Below are positions 53,501-64,000 of a stretch of 64,000 bases of DNA, one piece after another (within the stretch, counting starts at the first letter, position 1; each line of letters opens with the position of its first letter). The stretch is from Hermatobates lingyangjiaoensis (taxonomy: Eukaryota > Arthropoda > Insecta > Hemiptera > Hermatobatidae): assembly GCA_026182355.1 (NCBI GenBank), contig JAPFBL010000068.1, positions 6,017,001 to 6,081,000 on the forward strand, in the 5' to 3' direction. The position numbers and the translations under genes are program-made. A model generated the notes under the pieces. It saw only the letters and a list, made by a program, of their open reading frames with translations, was not told the DNA's origin and made no database searches.

Positions 53501-56500
53501 CAATTCATTACATGAGCAATAACATCGTAAGACAAATACTTAAAAGTGACAGCATTTTGTTATTAATTACATACATTTCTTTACTTCTTATTAATTACTT
53601 TTCATTAACATTGATTTCATATTAAGAGATTTTAATAAATCTGAAATATCAATTTTATTGATAAGTAAGACTTGTTTATTTAATTTTTTTTGCCAATGAT
53701 AATAATAAAATTTCTTTTCCTGTCTCTGTCTTTATACTTGATATCTTTAACAATCTAAAATTAAATCAGTATTCATTGTGTACAACTGTTTATTATATAA
53801 TTTACATGCAGGTTAAATATTATTAAATTAATTATTACCATTAATCTACTACAAGCGACAACATTTAATTTAATTTATTTTACATCACAGCCAGATGAAA
53901 GATCTGCTCTTTTTTATTTTTCTTTATACAGATAACAATTAAAATAAACATTTACACAGATCATATTTTTACAAGAATGTTATGCTATAATAAAACAATG
54001 TTTGCAGATATAAATAAATAAAGTTGTAGAGTTGGAATTTGCTTCACATTTAATAAACACACAATATTTGTTTATTTATTCTACTAATATACATTTTAAC
54101 ATTTTATGACTACACAATTTTGAAAAATTTCTAAAATTTGAACACCTATTTCGATATATAAACATGTATTATACTATATTATTTAATTTGTTTTAAATGT
54201 TTTTTTATTTCTTGAAATCAAGTGTCTTTTTATAAGAGAAACGTAAGTCCTAAGTTGACAAACTTACAAATATATTTCAAAATATTATTAATCTTCCATT
54301 TATGTTTTAAATATTTTGTCTTATATAATTTTAGATTCTTGAAACCAAATAAATAAAAACTACAATTTTATTTTTGTTTAAAAAAAGATGAAAGTTTTAT
54401 TTGGCCGTAACAATTAAAAACAAATTTCCCTTTTCATAAGTAATTAACCTATTATATGAGAAATGGTTTGTAATATTTTTAAATAAAATAATCTCATCTT
54501 TGGAAAACATGTTGCAAAGGATAATTGATAAAGGTGTTTTTTTGATGTTAGTATTTACATGATATTGTACTTATGATCTTACATGATTACATAAGTCTAC
54601 ATTTATTTTTTTTGTAGTTATAATTGTAAAACTGCTTTAAAAATGAGTTTTTTTAAAGTTTTTGGGGAAATTGTTTTGAGAAGTCTGAATTTTTGTCCTA
54701 TGCATTAGAACCGGTTTTTATAATTCATGAAAAAAAGATCATTGTAACTACAAGAAACCTAACTAACGTATTTAGCAATTAATGTTAAAACAAAAAATAG
54801 TTTCAATTATGGTTTATTTGTAATAGTAGTTTGTTATAAAATTGTGATTTCATAACTGTTAAACACTTTTATAATAAGTTATAAAACCAATTAAATATTT
54901 TATTCAACCATCATATTCAGAAATTTCCTTTTATTAAAAATTGTAATATTTTGACACACAAATATATTGATGTTTTAAAAGTACATTCAAAGAAAAGGTT
55001 TTCTATATTCTATACACATACAAATTGAATAAAATTTCTTATATTGCTAAAACATCAAATTGGGGACTATGCAGTTGTTCTAAAGCTAACATCTTTTTTT
55101 AATTTTAGGTTAAAAAGATCGATTTGTGCAACATACAGAGGCGTATATTGGGGATTAGGTGGGAATGTCCCCAGGGTTTAAATTTTGGGTGTGCAAAAAA
55201 TATAAAACGTAAATACGTCACAACTTTCTCAAATAAAGCAATAACACTTACTCATAATTATTTATTATCTAAATCTAACATTAAGCTTTATTCATTTTCT
55301 ATTATTTCAATAGTTTGTAATACTTTCATTGTAGTTTATAAAATGTTACAGATTTTAAATAAATAATGAATGCTGAATGTTATTGTGCTTTATTAATAAA
55401 TAATATTTCTTCGAGTTTAGTTATAAATTAACAAATACAAAAAAATGGAAAACTGGTTTTATAACTACTTAACACACAGAGAAAAGTAACATTTTTGACA
55501 CCCTGGGAGCTCAAAACCCACCCTAGTAAACTGACTACAGGTTCAACTTTCGGTAGACCATTCAACAATCAAACAGTGAAACATGGAATGATCTAAGTAC
55601 ACAAAAATACTCTATGTTGTAAATTGAAAAGTATTTTGGTTAGTCTGACATCATTAGACACAACTATTTTAGACTGCAGGAAATATATACATACTGGAAA
55701 TATTTCAGCAATAATTTTGTTTGTTCGTGTTGTGATTCATATTTTTAAACAGTTTGTTTTAATTTGTAAATGTTGACATATTTATTGCCTTATTTATAAA
55801 ATTTCGCAACATTGTAAGCTTATTACGCAAGTTGGTAGAATTAAAATATTTGGAGAATTTATTGACAGAAGGATTAAAGTTGCTTTAGATGATAAGAACA
55901 TTAATGCAAAAATGAATGGATACAGATTTACAATATTAGCCTGCAATTTGTACAGATTTATAAATTGTGGGTAATTATCAATTTATTAAGAGGAAATAGG
56001 GAACTATTAATAAACTAAACCTAATACAAATCAATTAGTGAAGTAAACTAACTGAATACTTGAAATAATTGGATTCTGCTTCAAATTAAGCATTGAATTT
56101 GGATTACTTTATTATTTAATAAATTTTCAAATGGAATCTTTTGAAGGGTTGATTAGGATTTTTTTAACCATTATGAGTTAACTGATCCTACTTTTATTTA
56201 AGTGTAGTAATAAAAGTCTTATCCTTGTAAATAAAATTAGAGTTATTTAACAATAGGAAATATATTTTTTGTATATTCATTGCAACTTGAGTATTAATTA
56301 TAATTTATTTCTAATAGTCGAATATAAGTGTTTATAATTGTTGACAAAGTTGTTTATAATTGGTAAATTTTTCCAAAATTAACGTTTCACAAACATGTGG
56401 TGCTTTTACAAAAAAGAGGTTTCATAAAATTTCTTTAATTTTATCTTATGAGCAGATATTTCTTTGTTTTCCCCAATAAGAATGACTCTGCATAGTGACT

Positions 56501-57495
56501 GGTTAGTTAACTATGTCTTGATAAGACATGGCATAGAGTTGATTAATGGTTAAGTATAAGAAGTACATGTTCATTTTTAATTGATGCGTATTTATTTTTA
56601 ATTGCAACTAAGGAGTGACATTATTAAAAGTCATTGCAGTAGTATTGCCTTGAACTCCTTATAGCATGACTCGATAAATAAGGGAATAAACAATTCCTCT
56701 ACATTCAGGTTCAAATATAATCAAAAACAAAGTATTTATAAACTTGGATCAATTTCAGAACTTTTGTTCACTTAACTTTTCGTAAAACTTAGTTTTCACT
56801 TGATGGAAATGTTTTTATCTCAAAGTTTATGAAATCAACGCTGAAACAATATTTGAAGGGAAATGAGACAGTCACTCACTTTCTTACATCGAATTTCTGT
56901 TCTTTTGGTTTACTCTAGTGATGTAAAGTATGTACCATGTATTTTTAGAAATAATAATATGTTTTAAACATTTTAACAATATAAAAGTCATATTTGTACA
57001 CTTCATAACACAATATGGCTTTACATAAATTTCAATTACTAATTTTTTTCCATGGTATATATTTTCTCGCCAAAAAAATTGATGAAACTACATCGAACTT
57101 TATCGAATGATCATTTTTAGACACTTACCAAACTGAATTATTCATCATCTAAAAATGTATGGGACCACCATTGGTGTCTTCAAATATTAAATATTCCAAA
57201 GATGGTTTGAACCTGAAAATTTTTAGAAATTATTGTATAAACATAATTTTACAATTCAATAAATACATTACATAGGTAAACATATATATTGGTGCAAATA
57301 TATATATATATAATAAATGATATATTAAGAGTTAGTCACAATTATTTTTTTACGCTGAACTAAGAGGTAAAGGAATTGAAGAATACAACCTTTTCGTGTC
57401 AGTTCACTTAAAGTCAGTGATTATGAACTTCCTGCCAGAAGCTGTAGGTTTTATCAATCAATTCATTGGAAAACTATTATATCTAAGAGATTGGA
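47569..57495. other. Gene-poor AT-rich region
   Basis: The first several hundred bases are probably SREK1 3' untranslated region. The rest, about 9 kb, shows no recognisable gene. A block at about 55120-55550 starts with ttggggattaggtgggaatg and ends near ctcaaaacccaccctag. It has some GC contrast and may be an old transposon, but I could not define termini. Confidence 0.7.
47943..47948 (+). terminator. Candidate SREK1 poly(A) signal
   Basis: AATAAA 375 nt after the stop. Another at 48483-48488 would give a longer 3' untranslated region. Neither can be proved from sequence alone. Confidence 0.35.
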
Positions 57496-57565
57496 GGGGT
57501 AGTAATGGAGTGATTAAGCGCCTCTAACACTCAACTCCGACTTTCGACCTTCACGAGGCTACCCT
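57496..57565 (+). promoter_or_regulatory. tRNA-like Pol III head of composite retroposon, copy 1
   Basis: 70 nt between GGGGTAG and CTACCCT, whose six inner bases pair. The spacing of A-box-like and B-box-like motifs fits an internal Pol III promoter. Similarity to a Ser/Leu-type A box is suggestive only. Confidence 0.55.
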
Positions 57566-57977
57566 GTTAACCTGCTATATGCAGGAACAAACGAAAGAGG
57601 AGGAGAAGGTGATCAGGGACTGGGCCTGACCACTTTCGTTTCCCATCCTTCCTAATCCCCAAATCCCCTCCTTTTATCCCAGCCCCAATCTAAGGTGTTA
57701 TGCGATCCGTGCCGAAGGATGGATGATACAGGGGTTTCTGTATTATGAACGGAGCCTCAAGTGCACCAGGCGACCCCCTTGAGTAAACAGCCTTACTTCG
57801 GTATGCAGTGCTCAACCGGAGCGGACAAAATACCGGAAGTCTGGAGACCATCCTCCGGAAGCGCAGAGGGTCCAAAAGCGCTAACTAGTGGGAACCTCCC
57901 ACAAGTGCACCTGAGGACCCGAAGAAGACCATCCCGAAGAAGGAGAAAGAAAGTACTTTCTCCCGAAACATAGGGAG

Positions 57978-58210
57978 CCGGAATGGACATTATGAATGAT
58001 GGTTTGTGCATATTCTGCAAAGAGGAAGAAATATCGTTGCACCTGCTGATAACTTGAAAGGCAACTTTGCTGCAGAGAGGCAGGTTCGGGACACTCAACA
58101 AACCATAGAAAACTTTTACCGCTGGAACCAGCAAAAGTGCTGAGCTTCTTATAGGCGTTGAAGCTAATTGCTGGGGTACTTTAGTACAGAAGAGGGGAAG
58201 TACAATAGTT
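57978..58210 (+). pseudogene. Remnant of non-LTR retrotransposon ORF2 C-terminus
   Basis: Reading gives CIFCKEEE and LHLL, then a stop in place of the knuckle cysteine. Copy 2 at 61870 keeps CRFCKEE, LHLLTDC and LLEPAKVLSFL across two frames. C-x2-C then H-x4-C followed by R and a hydrophobic LxxFL end is the usual close of LINE ORF2 in the I/R1/jockey-type groups (family knowledge). Confidence 0.65.
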
Positions 58211-58389
58211 TTTTTTTTTAGGACACAGTGCTATTAGTCACCCTCAAATAATAAAAATAAATAAAAGAGATTGGAAATACTGAGTCACTAGTCACGTTTG
58301 ATCAATATTTTTAATCTCAAAATTTCTATTTTAGATTTCATTTAAAATATGTATTCTTCTAATCTCATTATATATATATGTATAAAAAG

Positions 58390-58588
58390 ATTTCACAGAA
58401 ACACGTGAAATAACAATGATCAAACCACAATAAGAAAATGGGAAAACAAGACTAAGATCTTTCAACCGTAACAAGCGGTCTTCGTCAGAGTCGGTCTTCA
58501 GTTGGATTTTTGACTCTGACGAAGACCGCTTGTTACGGTTGAAAGATCTTAGTCTTGTTTTCCCATTTTATTATTGTGGTTTGATCAT

Positions 58589-58596
<8 letters not shown>
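58390..58596. repeat. Inverted repeat with hammerhead-like motifs in both arms, flanked by TA
   Basis: Arms from about 58415 (tgatcaaaccacaataagaa) to 58492 and from about 58512 to 58592 are complementary; a spacer of about 20 bp contains ggtcttcagttggat. A TA microsatellite of about 38 bp follows at 58590-58627. A deleted relative is at 18947-19072. Confidence 0.85.
58512..58554 (+). ncRNA. Hammerhead-like ribozyme motif (best-paired copy)
   Basis: Stem I is GACT (58512-58515) with AGTC (58551-58554), fully paired. CTGACGA is at 58516-58522, with an extra A at 58523. Stem II is GACCG (58524-58528) with CGGTT (58536-58540). GAA is at 58541-58543, the palindrome AGATCT at 58544-58549, and T58550 is the predicted cleavage nucleotide. 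The complement in the left arm (58450-58492) has the same elements on the minus strand. Confidence 0.55.

Positions 58597-58627
<31 letters not shown>
58590..58627. repeat. (TA)n microsatellite
   Basis: Long TA alternation directly after the right arm of the hammerhead inverted repeat. Confidence 0.92.
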
Positions 58628-58630
<3 letters not shown>

Positions 58631-61480
58631 GATAACCAAACAAGACTCAGAGAATGCTTCATTTGAATTCGTTATTTGAGATCTACCATTTTATCTATGA
58701 ATCAATAAATTTAAATTATGTTGACTTTTAACTTCAAAAAAGAGAAAAAATATAAATTTCTATTTAGAATCCTGACCACTTGCATTAACTACGCTGCTCT
58801 TGAAGGAACGTGAGGAGCATAATTTTAACATTTCTTTTGCCGAAAACATCCAGTGATTTCAACAAGATCCAAGTTGAAATGAAAATCATCGACTATTCAA
58901 GAGATGGAACAAAAGAAACGGCTCTTCTTTTCTTAAGCTGAAATTAATAAATGAAAGAATTAATCTTTGGTTTATTTAATTACTTATTATGCTTATTTTT
59001 TAAATTTCTTTTATCTTAATCAAAACAGTTATGAAATTAACTCAGAAGATTTTAATAATTGTTCAATAAAATTTGTTTGATAACAATTTGGAATTAATAT
59101 TTAAAATTGTTAGAGAAAACTATTAATTGTAAAAATATAAATATGTTGCTACAATCAACTTGTGAACTGTAATTTAAATAATTACCAGAATGGTTTTTAT
59201 GTCAACAACTTTCTGTGGAAGCTTTAAAACATTTTTCAATAAGTGCATAGGTAATAACGAAGGTTCTAATGGAATACTCTCTCGTTACAGATTGAAATGA
59301 ATGATTTCTTCTTTTGATAATGGGGAACTTGATTATAATGGCTCATTCAATTAATGCATTAATGTGAACTAATCAATCATGTGAGAAATACATTTCTTGT
59401 CAAGTAGTTTTTTAATGAAAAACAGTTGATTAACATATTCTTGAACTTTAAAATATTGTTTCCATTTCATTATATATACTAAATTTAATTTTGAATGTTT
59501 CATTCATAAATTATGAAACATCATTATGATACAGAATAATTGTGTTAATCCGTTTTTCTACTGCACTCTTAAGCCTAATCGAATATAGGATTATTGTTTT
59601 ACTTTCAAATTATAAAATACACAATTATAAACAAATAACCATGAGTAAATAAATCATTATCAATTAAAGCAGTGATTTAACAACAAATTTACTGTCGAAA
59701 TAAAATTGTTTTTCAACTTCATTTTGGAGTGTGTCAGAACTGTTTGATAAAGATGGAAGAGCAATTTTAAAAACTAAACAAGTATAAAAGTAGATTGATA
59801 TTTATTGAGCACATGAGAACAATAAATAAAAACTTGTTCAATAGTTTGTCTTTCATATTTATAGCACTGATACCAATGTTACCTCATTTGAACTTCAAAC
59901 TTTACTTTGTATTTCTACAGTTGATTTATTTCAAGAAAAATAAGTTCTAAACTAGATAAAACATTTATAAAGAAAAAAGGTAAACGCGGGACCTTAATAC
60001 ACTTTAATTTTGTTTTGTAATATGAGTAAGCATTATTTATTATAAATAATCTCTCAATAGGTATAACAAAACTGCAATGTGAGTGACTTCCATCAATAAG
60101 GTTAGATAGAGGTTTTGTAACCACTTATTTTTTACTCAAAATGTTGTACACTAGGTAATAGTAGATTTGTATGTTAAAAAAGTGTTCTTCTTTTTTATTC
60201 AATTTATGAATGAAAATAACAGTAATGAACACTAAGTGGACGCACATTTTTCAAGGAACCAATTTCAATTGGGTTAATTACTCAAATTTCAATTTGAGTG
60301 AAATGCAGTTTTTGGTAACATATTTATTTTTGTAAAAATATTTATTTTTTGGTGCAGTATAACTTTGACTGCTTACGATTTATTATTTAAGATAAAAAGA
60401 AACTTCAAACTTGTCTGAATTTGTGTGAACAGAAGAAATATGTGTTCAATAATTGTAAAAAGCTCATGTGATTAAATTATTGGTGGAAACCTTTGACAAC
60501 TCATTCTAGGACCTTCAGTCGAAATATTCTGCATCAAACACTTCTGTATTTTAGTTAGAAATGATAAAACCCTTTAATCAATGAATCTATTACATTTTAA
60601 ATTTCTATTCATTTATGTATTTTAGTTTAATTTTGCTCTTTAAAACATTTTTAATTCTTCTGAAAACAAAGAAGTACTTCGTATTGTACTTGTGTAGAAG
60701 TTGTGATATATCTTTTTTCAATACCATTGTAACATCACTCTCACAATTTTAATATTTAATACAAACTCAATTACACAAACATTGTGTTTGTTTGTTGGAA
60801 GTTTAAATTACCTTTAAAGTAGATTTGTTTACTTTGTTGGTTGGTTACTTTAGAAATAACTTGATAGCTTTCTAGAACATTGCTGGCTGTGGAGCTATAA
60901 AATCAAGTCTTTATTCAAAGTTTGGGTTTTTGTAAAGGTTTTCAATATATATGAACTTTTCTTGTATGTAATACGTAGTTTCAGTGGCTTGAACAGCTTC
61001 AAAGCAGGTATCAGAAGATACTGAGGCAATGTCTGCTACCTAGTACGAGTTTATGAGGTTATAGTCTTTGTAACTGGCTTGTAGGCTAGGTAAATTATTG
61101 ATTTGCATAAACAAAATCTGGAGTAGTCTAGACTCTATTTTACTATAAGCAAACATAGTATCAAACTTCTCTGGTAATATATTGTCAAACTCATAGATAT
61201 TCAATTTAATGATATCATTTGTTTTTTTTTGTATCACTTATTGTATCATTTCTATTATATCACTTGGGGTAGTAATGGAGTGATTAAGCGCCTCTAATAG
61301 CCTCTAACACTCAACTCCGACTTTCGGCCTTCACAGGCTACTCTGTTAACTTACTATATGCAGGTACAAACGAAAGAGGAGGAGAAGGTGATCAGGGGCT
61401 GGGCCTGACCACCTTCCTTTCACACCCTTCCTAATCCCTTAATCCCCTTATTTTATCCCAGCCCCAATCTAAGGTGTTAT

Positions 61481-61784
61481 ATGTATATTGTTAGTGTCAC
61501 AGAGGTTAGTAAATAAGATATTATTATCAACCGTTATACCTCGTCTATCGCTGTTGAAGTCGCCCGACCGGTTTCGTAATGGCTGCATCATCAATGGGCC
61601 TAATGTAACCTTTTAAAATCACGGATATAAATACCTATTTTAACTCAATAGTGCCAATATATATGCCCAAATTTCCTACCTAACAGTATTATTATATTTT
61701 ATTTTGTTTAATCTGTTTTTTGTTTTTTAAACTTTAGGTCGTCTCTGTCCTATCGTCTTTTCCGACAATTACTATATTTCGATA
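61481..61784. mobile_element. PLE-type fragment replacing the middle of composite copy 2
   Basis: Sequence present in copy 2 only. On the minus strand: GCCC, A, TTGATGA, T, an imperfect stem II, GAA (61575-61573), palindrome ACCGGT, C, GGGC. GCCC and GGGC close stem I. No coding capacity. Its termini are inferred from the divergence points between the two composite copies. Confidence 0.55.
61561..61600 (-). ncRNA. Hammerhead-like ribozyme motif nested in composite copy 2
   Basis: Four-pair stem I and palindromic ACCGGT stem III are well formed. Stem II is poor, and the first base of the CTGATGA box is T. Probably a decayed copy. Confidence 0.4.
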
Positions 61785-61859
61785 CCAAAAGCTCTAACAA
61801 GTACACCTGAGGACCCGAAGAAGAAGAAGAAGAAGGAAAAAGGAAGTTACTTCCTAATG

Positions 61860-62090
61860 AGCCTGAATGGACATTATCAATGATGGTTTGTGCAGATTCT
61901 GCAAAGAGGAATAAACACCTCTGCACCTGCTGACTGACTGTAATGCAACTTTGCTGCACAGAGGTAGGTGCTTTCGGACACTCAACAGAACCATTGAAAA
62001 ACTTTTACTGCTGGAACCAGCAAAAGTGCTGAGCTTCTTGTAGGCGTTGAAGCTAACTGCTGGGGTACTTTAGTACAGAAGGGGGAAGTA
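61860..62090 (+). pseudogene. Remnant of LINE ORF2 C-terminus in composite copy 2
   Basis: GLCRFCKEE, a stop, then TPLHLLTDCNATLLHRGRC keeps the CCHC knuckle spacing. LLEPAKVLSFL follows in a shifted frame. Together with copy 1 it shows the family ancestor carried real coding sequence. Confidence 0.65.
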
Positions 62091-62164
62091 CAATAGTTTT
62101 TTTTTTAAGACGCAGTGCTATAGTTACCCTCAAATAATAGTAATAAAAAAAAATTATACCACTT

Positions 62165-64000
62165 ATAACAAACGAAATATCATTGATTTAGAAGAATCTA
62201 ATATATCATTATTACTGTTTAAGCTCTTGGGACTCGTGGGCATGATGGACATAACTGTTCTATTTTGCTTCCCTTTGAATTCCCTTTCTAAAATCAATTT
62301 TATATTTTATGTCCTTTAATTAACTTCATAATTACCAATAGAGATATATCACTCTCCTTTTTGGTTTTCAGTATAATTTTTCAAAATTCTATACCGTCTT
62401 AATGGTGATTGGTTCAAGTTGTCATTAATTTACCCAAAGGTCGCCGCCTCTTCGAGACATCATTGTCTGTATGATGGTAATCGCATCAACATAAGTAATA
62501 GTAATTAAGCCAATGCCCAGTTAGATATTTTTAATTCCTTCCTTAGAACATTTAATACTATTTTTTACAAATTTAATTTCAGTTGGAATGTACATTTTAG
62601 ACTAAATTAGAGCCGAATGTTCTAGCAACTTGTTGTCTGCTCCCTCCTTGATTCATTAATCAGTTGCACTCTTGAAAAAACTGGGGTATGTTGAGTAGAG
62701 AAGCCATGACGAAGAAGATTGGTTTGACTTTAATATGATCTAATACCTGCACTGACTCATTCCTGTATATTCCCTTCTGTGCAAGTACTAACTGAGAATT
62801 GACCTGATTTTACTGGTTTTAGTGTTAGTTTTAGACCTGTCAGTATACCAGACAAGAACTTCTTCCTTGCAATCAAAATGTAAATAAAAAGATTCCTTTC
62901 CTCTCTAGGCCTGTAAGCCTCCTATCTGCTTCTCTTCCTGGTTCCTAGAAAAATGAACATTGAGAGAGAAGAACATGAAGTTTTTAAAAGTGCTCTAGAA
63001 CTTTTAAAACATGTTACAGTGACTAGTGAATATTTAAAGATTCATTCAAAAATGCATTATTGAAACCATAAAAGTTTTAAATAATTCTCAAGTTATGTAC
63101 AAAACTGAAATTAATGATTTAAATGGACAAGTGAAAGTATCTCAAGTTCCTGTAGTACAAAGACTACATATTTCTATGCAGAAATGGTTGCAACCAACAA
63201 AGTTAAAAGAGTAGAGTTCAATGAATCTCAAGTTAGGTTTCTTGCCGTTGTTAAACCTTTCGAAGAACAAAATAGTCTAAGACAATTATTTATTAACTTT
63301 TGTGGATAACTATTACTTAATCATTTAAAATTAAAAATGTTAACGATAACAAAGGGAATATTATTGAAGCAGCATTTACAAAGAAAGCAAACAAATTAAG
63401 ATTCGTAGAATTTATACTATTGAAACAAAACAAAACATACCGTAAGAATGAAAGGTAAGGTGACGTTTTCGTGATTACAATCAGTTTTATCTTTATAAAA
63501 GTGTTGAAAAACAGTATGAATATTAAATTAAATATTACGCCTAGTTGGTTATTTCAATGTTATTTTGAAAGTGCAAAGAAAGAAACAGTATGGAATTATC
63601 GATATTGTTTATGAAGCGAAAGGTTGACTAATTTAATAAGAAGCAGTAATGCGGTTAACTAACTAACTTGATTGTTTAGCACTTACTCAAACACTAACTG
63701 AAAATAAGTTTTCCTTCTTAGCCAATCGATTGGTTAGAAACTTCAGAAGAACCACAGAAATGTAGCTTCTTCAGAATAGTCAAATTTAAGTGCAGTTCAT
63801 TTTTGTTCCAAAGTACCCGACTTTAAAGAGTTGGTGTTTCAATAGTTTTAAAGTATACTTCCTTATTGTTCTAAACACCCATAATACTGAGTATATATGT
63901 GTAATAGGACCAATAGAATTACATTACGTATAAACAGGACACGAGGGAAAGGTAAATTGTAAGTGTTTTGTATTAATATTAGTTATATTAATTTTACGGT
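62165..64000. other. AT-rich terminal region with possible coding remnants
   Basis: No confirmed gene. At 62953-63054 a short frame starts MNIEREEHEVFKSALELLKH. At 63158-63306 another reads KVKRVEFNESQVRFLAVVKP. At 63355-63452 a frame ends RKNER just before gtaagg. These could be eroded exons or chance frames; no family was recognised. Confidence 0.4.

Larger units (their letters stand above)
57496..58264 (+). mobile_element. tRNA-headed SINE/LINE composite, copy 1 (full length, 769 bp)
   Basis: Flanked by an identical 11-bp target duplication AAGAGATTGGA (57485-57495 and 58265-58275). Starts GGGGTAG and has a 70-nt tRNA-like head: A-box-like AATGGAGTGATTAAGCGC, B-box-like ACTTTCGACCTTC, and CTACCCT closing an acceptor stem. 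The body from about 57980 encodes the decayed end of a non-LTR retrotransposon ORF2 (MNDGLCIFCKEEE, SLHLL), followed by an A-rich tail (aataaaaataaataaa). Target duplication and tail show retroposition. Confidence 0.8.
58265..61265. other. AT-rich region between the two composite retroposons
   Basis: Contains the inverted hammerhead repeat at 58390-58596 and a TA tract at 58590-58625. Otherwise AT-rich; short open frames show no recognisable domain. Confidence 0.75.
61266..62153 (+). mobile_element. tRNA-headed SINE/LINE composite, copy 2, interrupted
   Basis: Begins at the same base as copy 1 (GGGGTAGTAATGGAG). The flanks TTATATCACTT (61255-61265) and TTATACCACTT (62154-62164) match at 10 of 11 positions. 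Head and LINE-derived end are alignable with copy 1. Between about 61481 and 61784 the middle is replaced by unrelated DNA with a hammerhead-like motif. The head contains a short internal duplication (cctctaa twice). Confidence 0.8.

Noticed and set aside
55120..55550. Block with GC contrast and weak end similarity
   Set aside because: Terminal repeats could not be paired convincingly and no target duplication was found.
57793..58134. 113-codon minus-strand frame
   Set aside because: Antisense to the composite retroposon, whose plus strand carries the LINE-derived knuckle motif.

Overview
The window is nuclear DNA from an animal, most likely an arthropod (inference; species not determined). 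It is strongly AT-rich. It holds a multi-exon fused glutamyl-prolyl-tRNA synthetase, GT-AG introns, and a dense load of retroelements and non-autonomous DNA transposons. No bacterial or organellar genes were seen.

Layout. (1) Positions 266-36567, plus strand: 26 exons covering most of EPRS, from the GluRS HIGH motif to the stop codon. The N-terminal part lies upstream of the window. The order is GluRS catalytic core, GluRS C-terminal barrel, five WHEP repeats, ProRS core, anticodon-binding domain and zinc-binding tail. Two exons carry one-base frame breaks (one extra base near 15190, one missing base near 24370). One ProRS exon region is present twice, the first copy riddled with small indels. 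Together these point to local consensus errors rather than a dead gene. (2) Positions 36568-40055: convergent intergenic DNA with a hAT-like MITE. (3) Positions 45679-40056, minus strand: a complete six-exon Rab4-type small GTPase gene, 212 residues. (4) Positions 46114-47568, plus strand: an intronless SREK1-type splicing factor with two RRMs and a long RS tail, divergent from Rab4 across about 430 bp. (5) Positions 47569-64000: gene-poor AT-rich DNA with two copies of a tRNA-headed SINE/LINE composite and Penelope-related debris.

The main unexpected signal is a set of Penelope-like element (PLE) fragments. They include one intact GIY-YIG endonuclease C-terminus, several N-terminal fragments, a nearly perfect 440-bp-arm palindrome, and many terminal repeats. 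The terminal repeats carry hammerhead-ribozyme-like cores of at least five unrelated sequences. In almost all of them stem III is a perfect self-complementary palindrome (ACGCGT, AGATCT, ACATGT, ACCGGT, AATT, ACGT) followed by one nucleotide at the predicted cleavage site. There is also a constant extra nucleotide between the CTGANGA box and stem II. Junctions between fragments often fall on (TA)n tracts.

The three host genes are housekeeping genes (translation, endosomal recycling, splicing) with no obvious joint pathway. Exon boundaries were set by reading frame, GT-AG signals and remembered family conservation; no alignment program was run.
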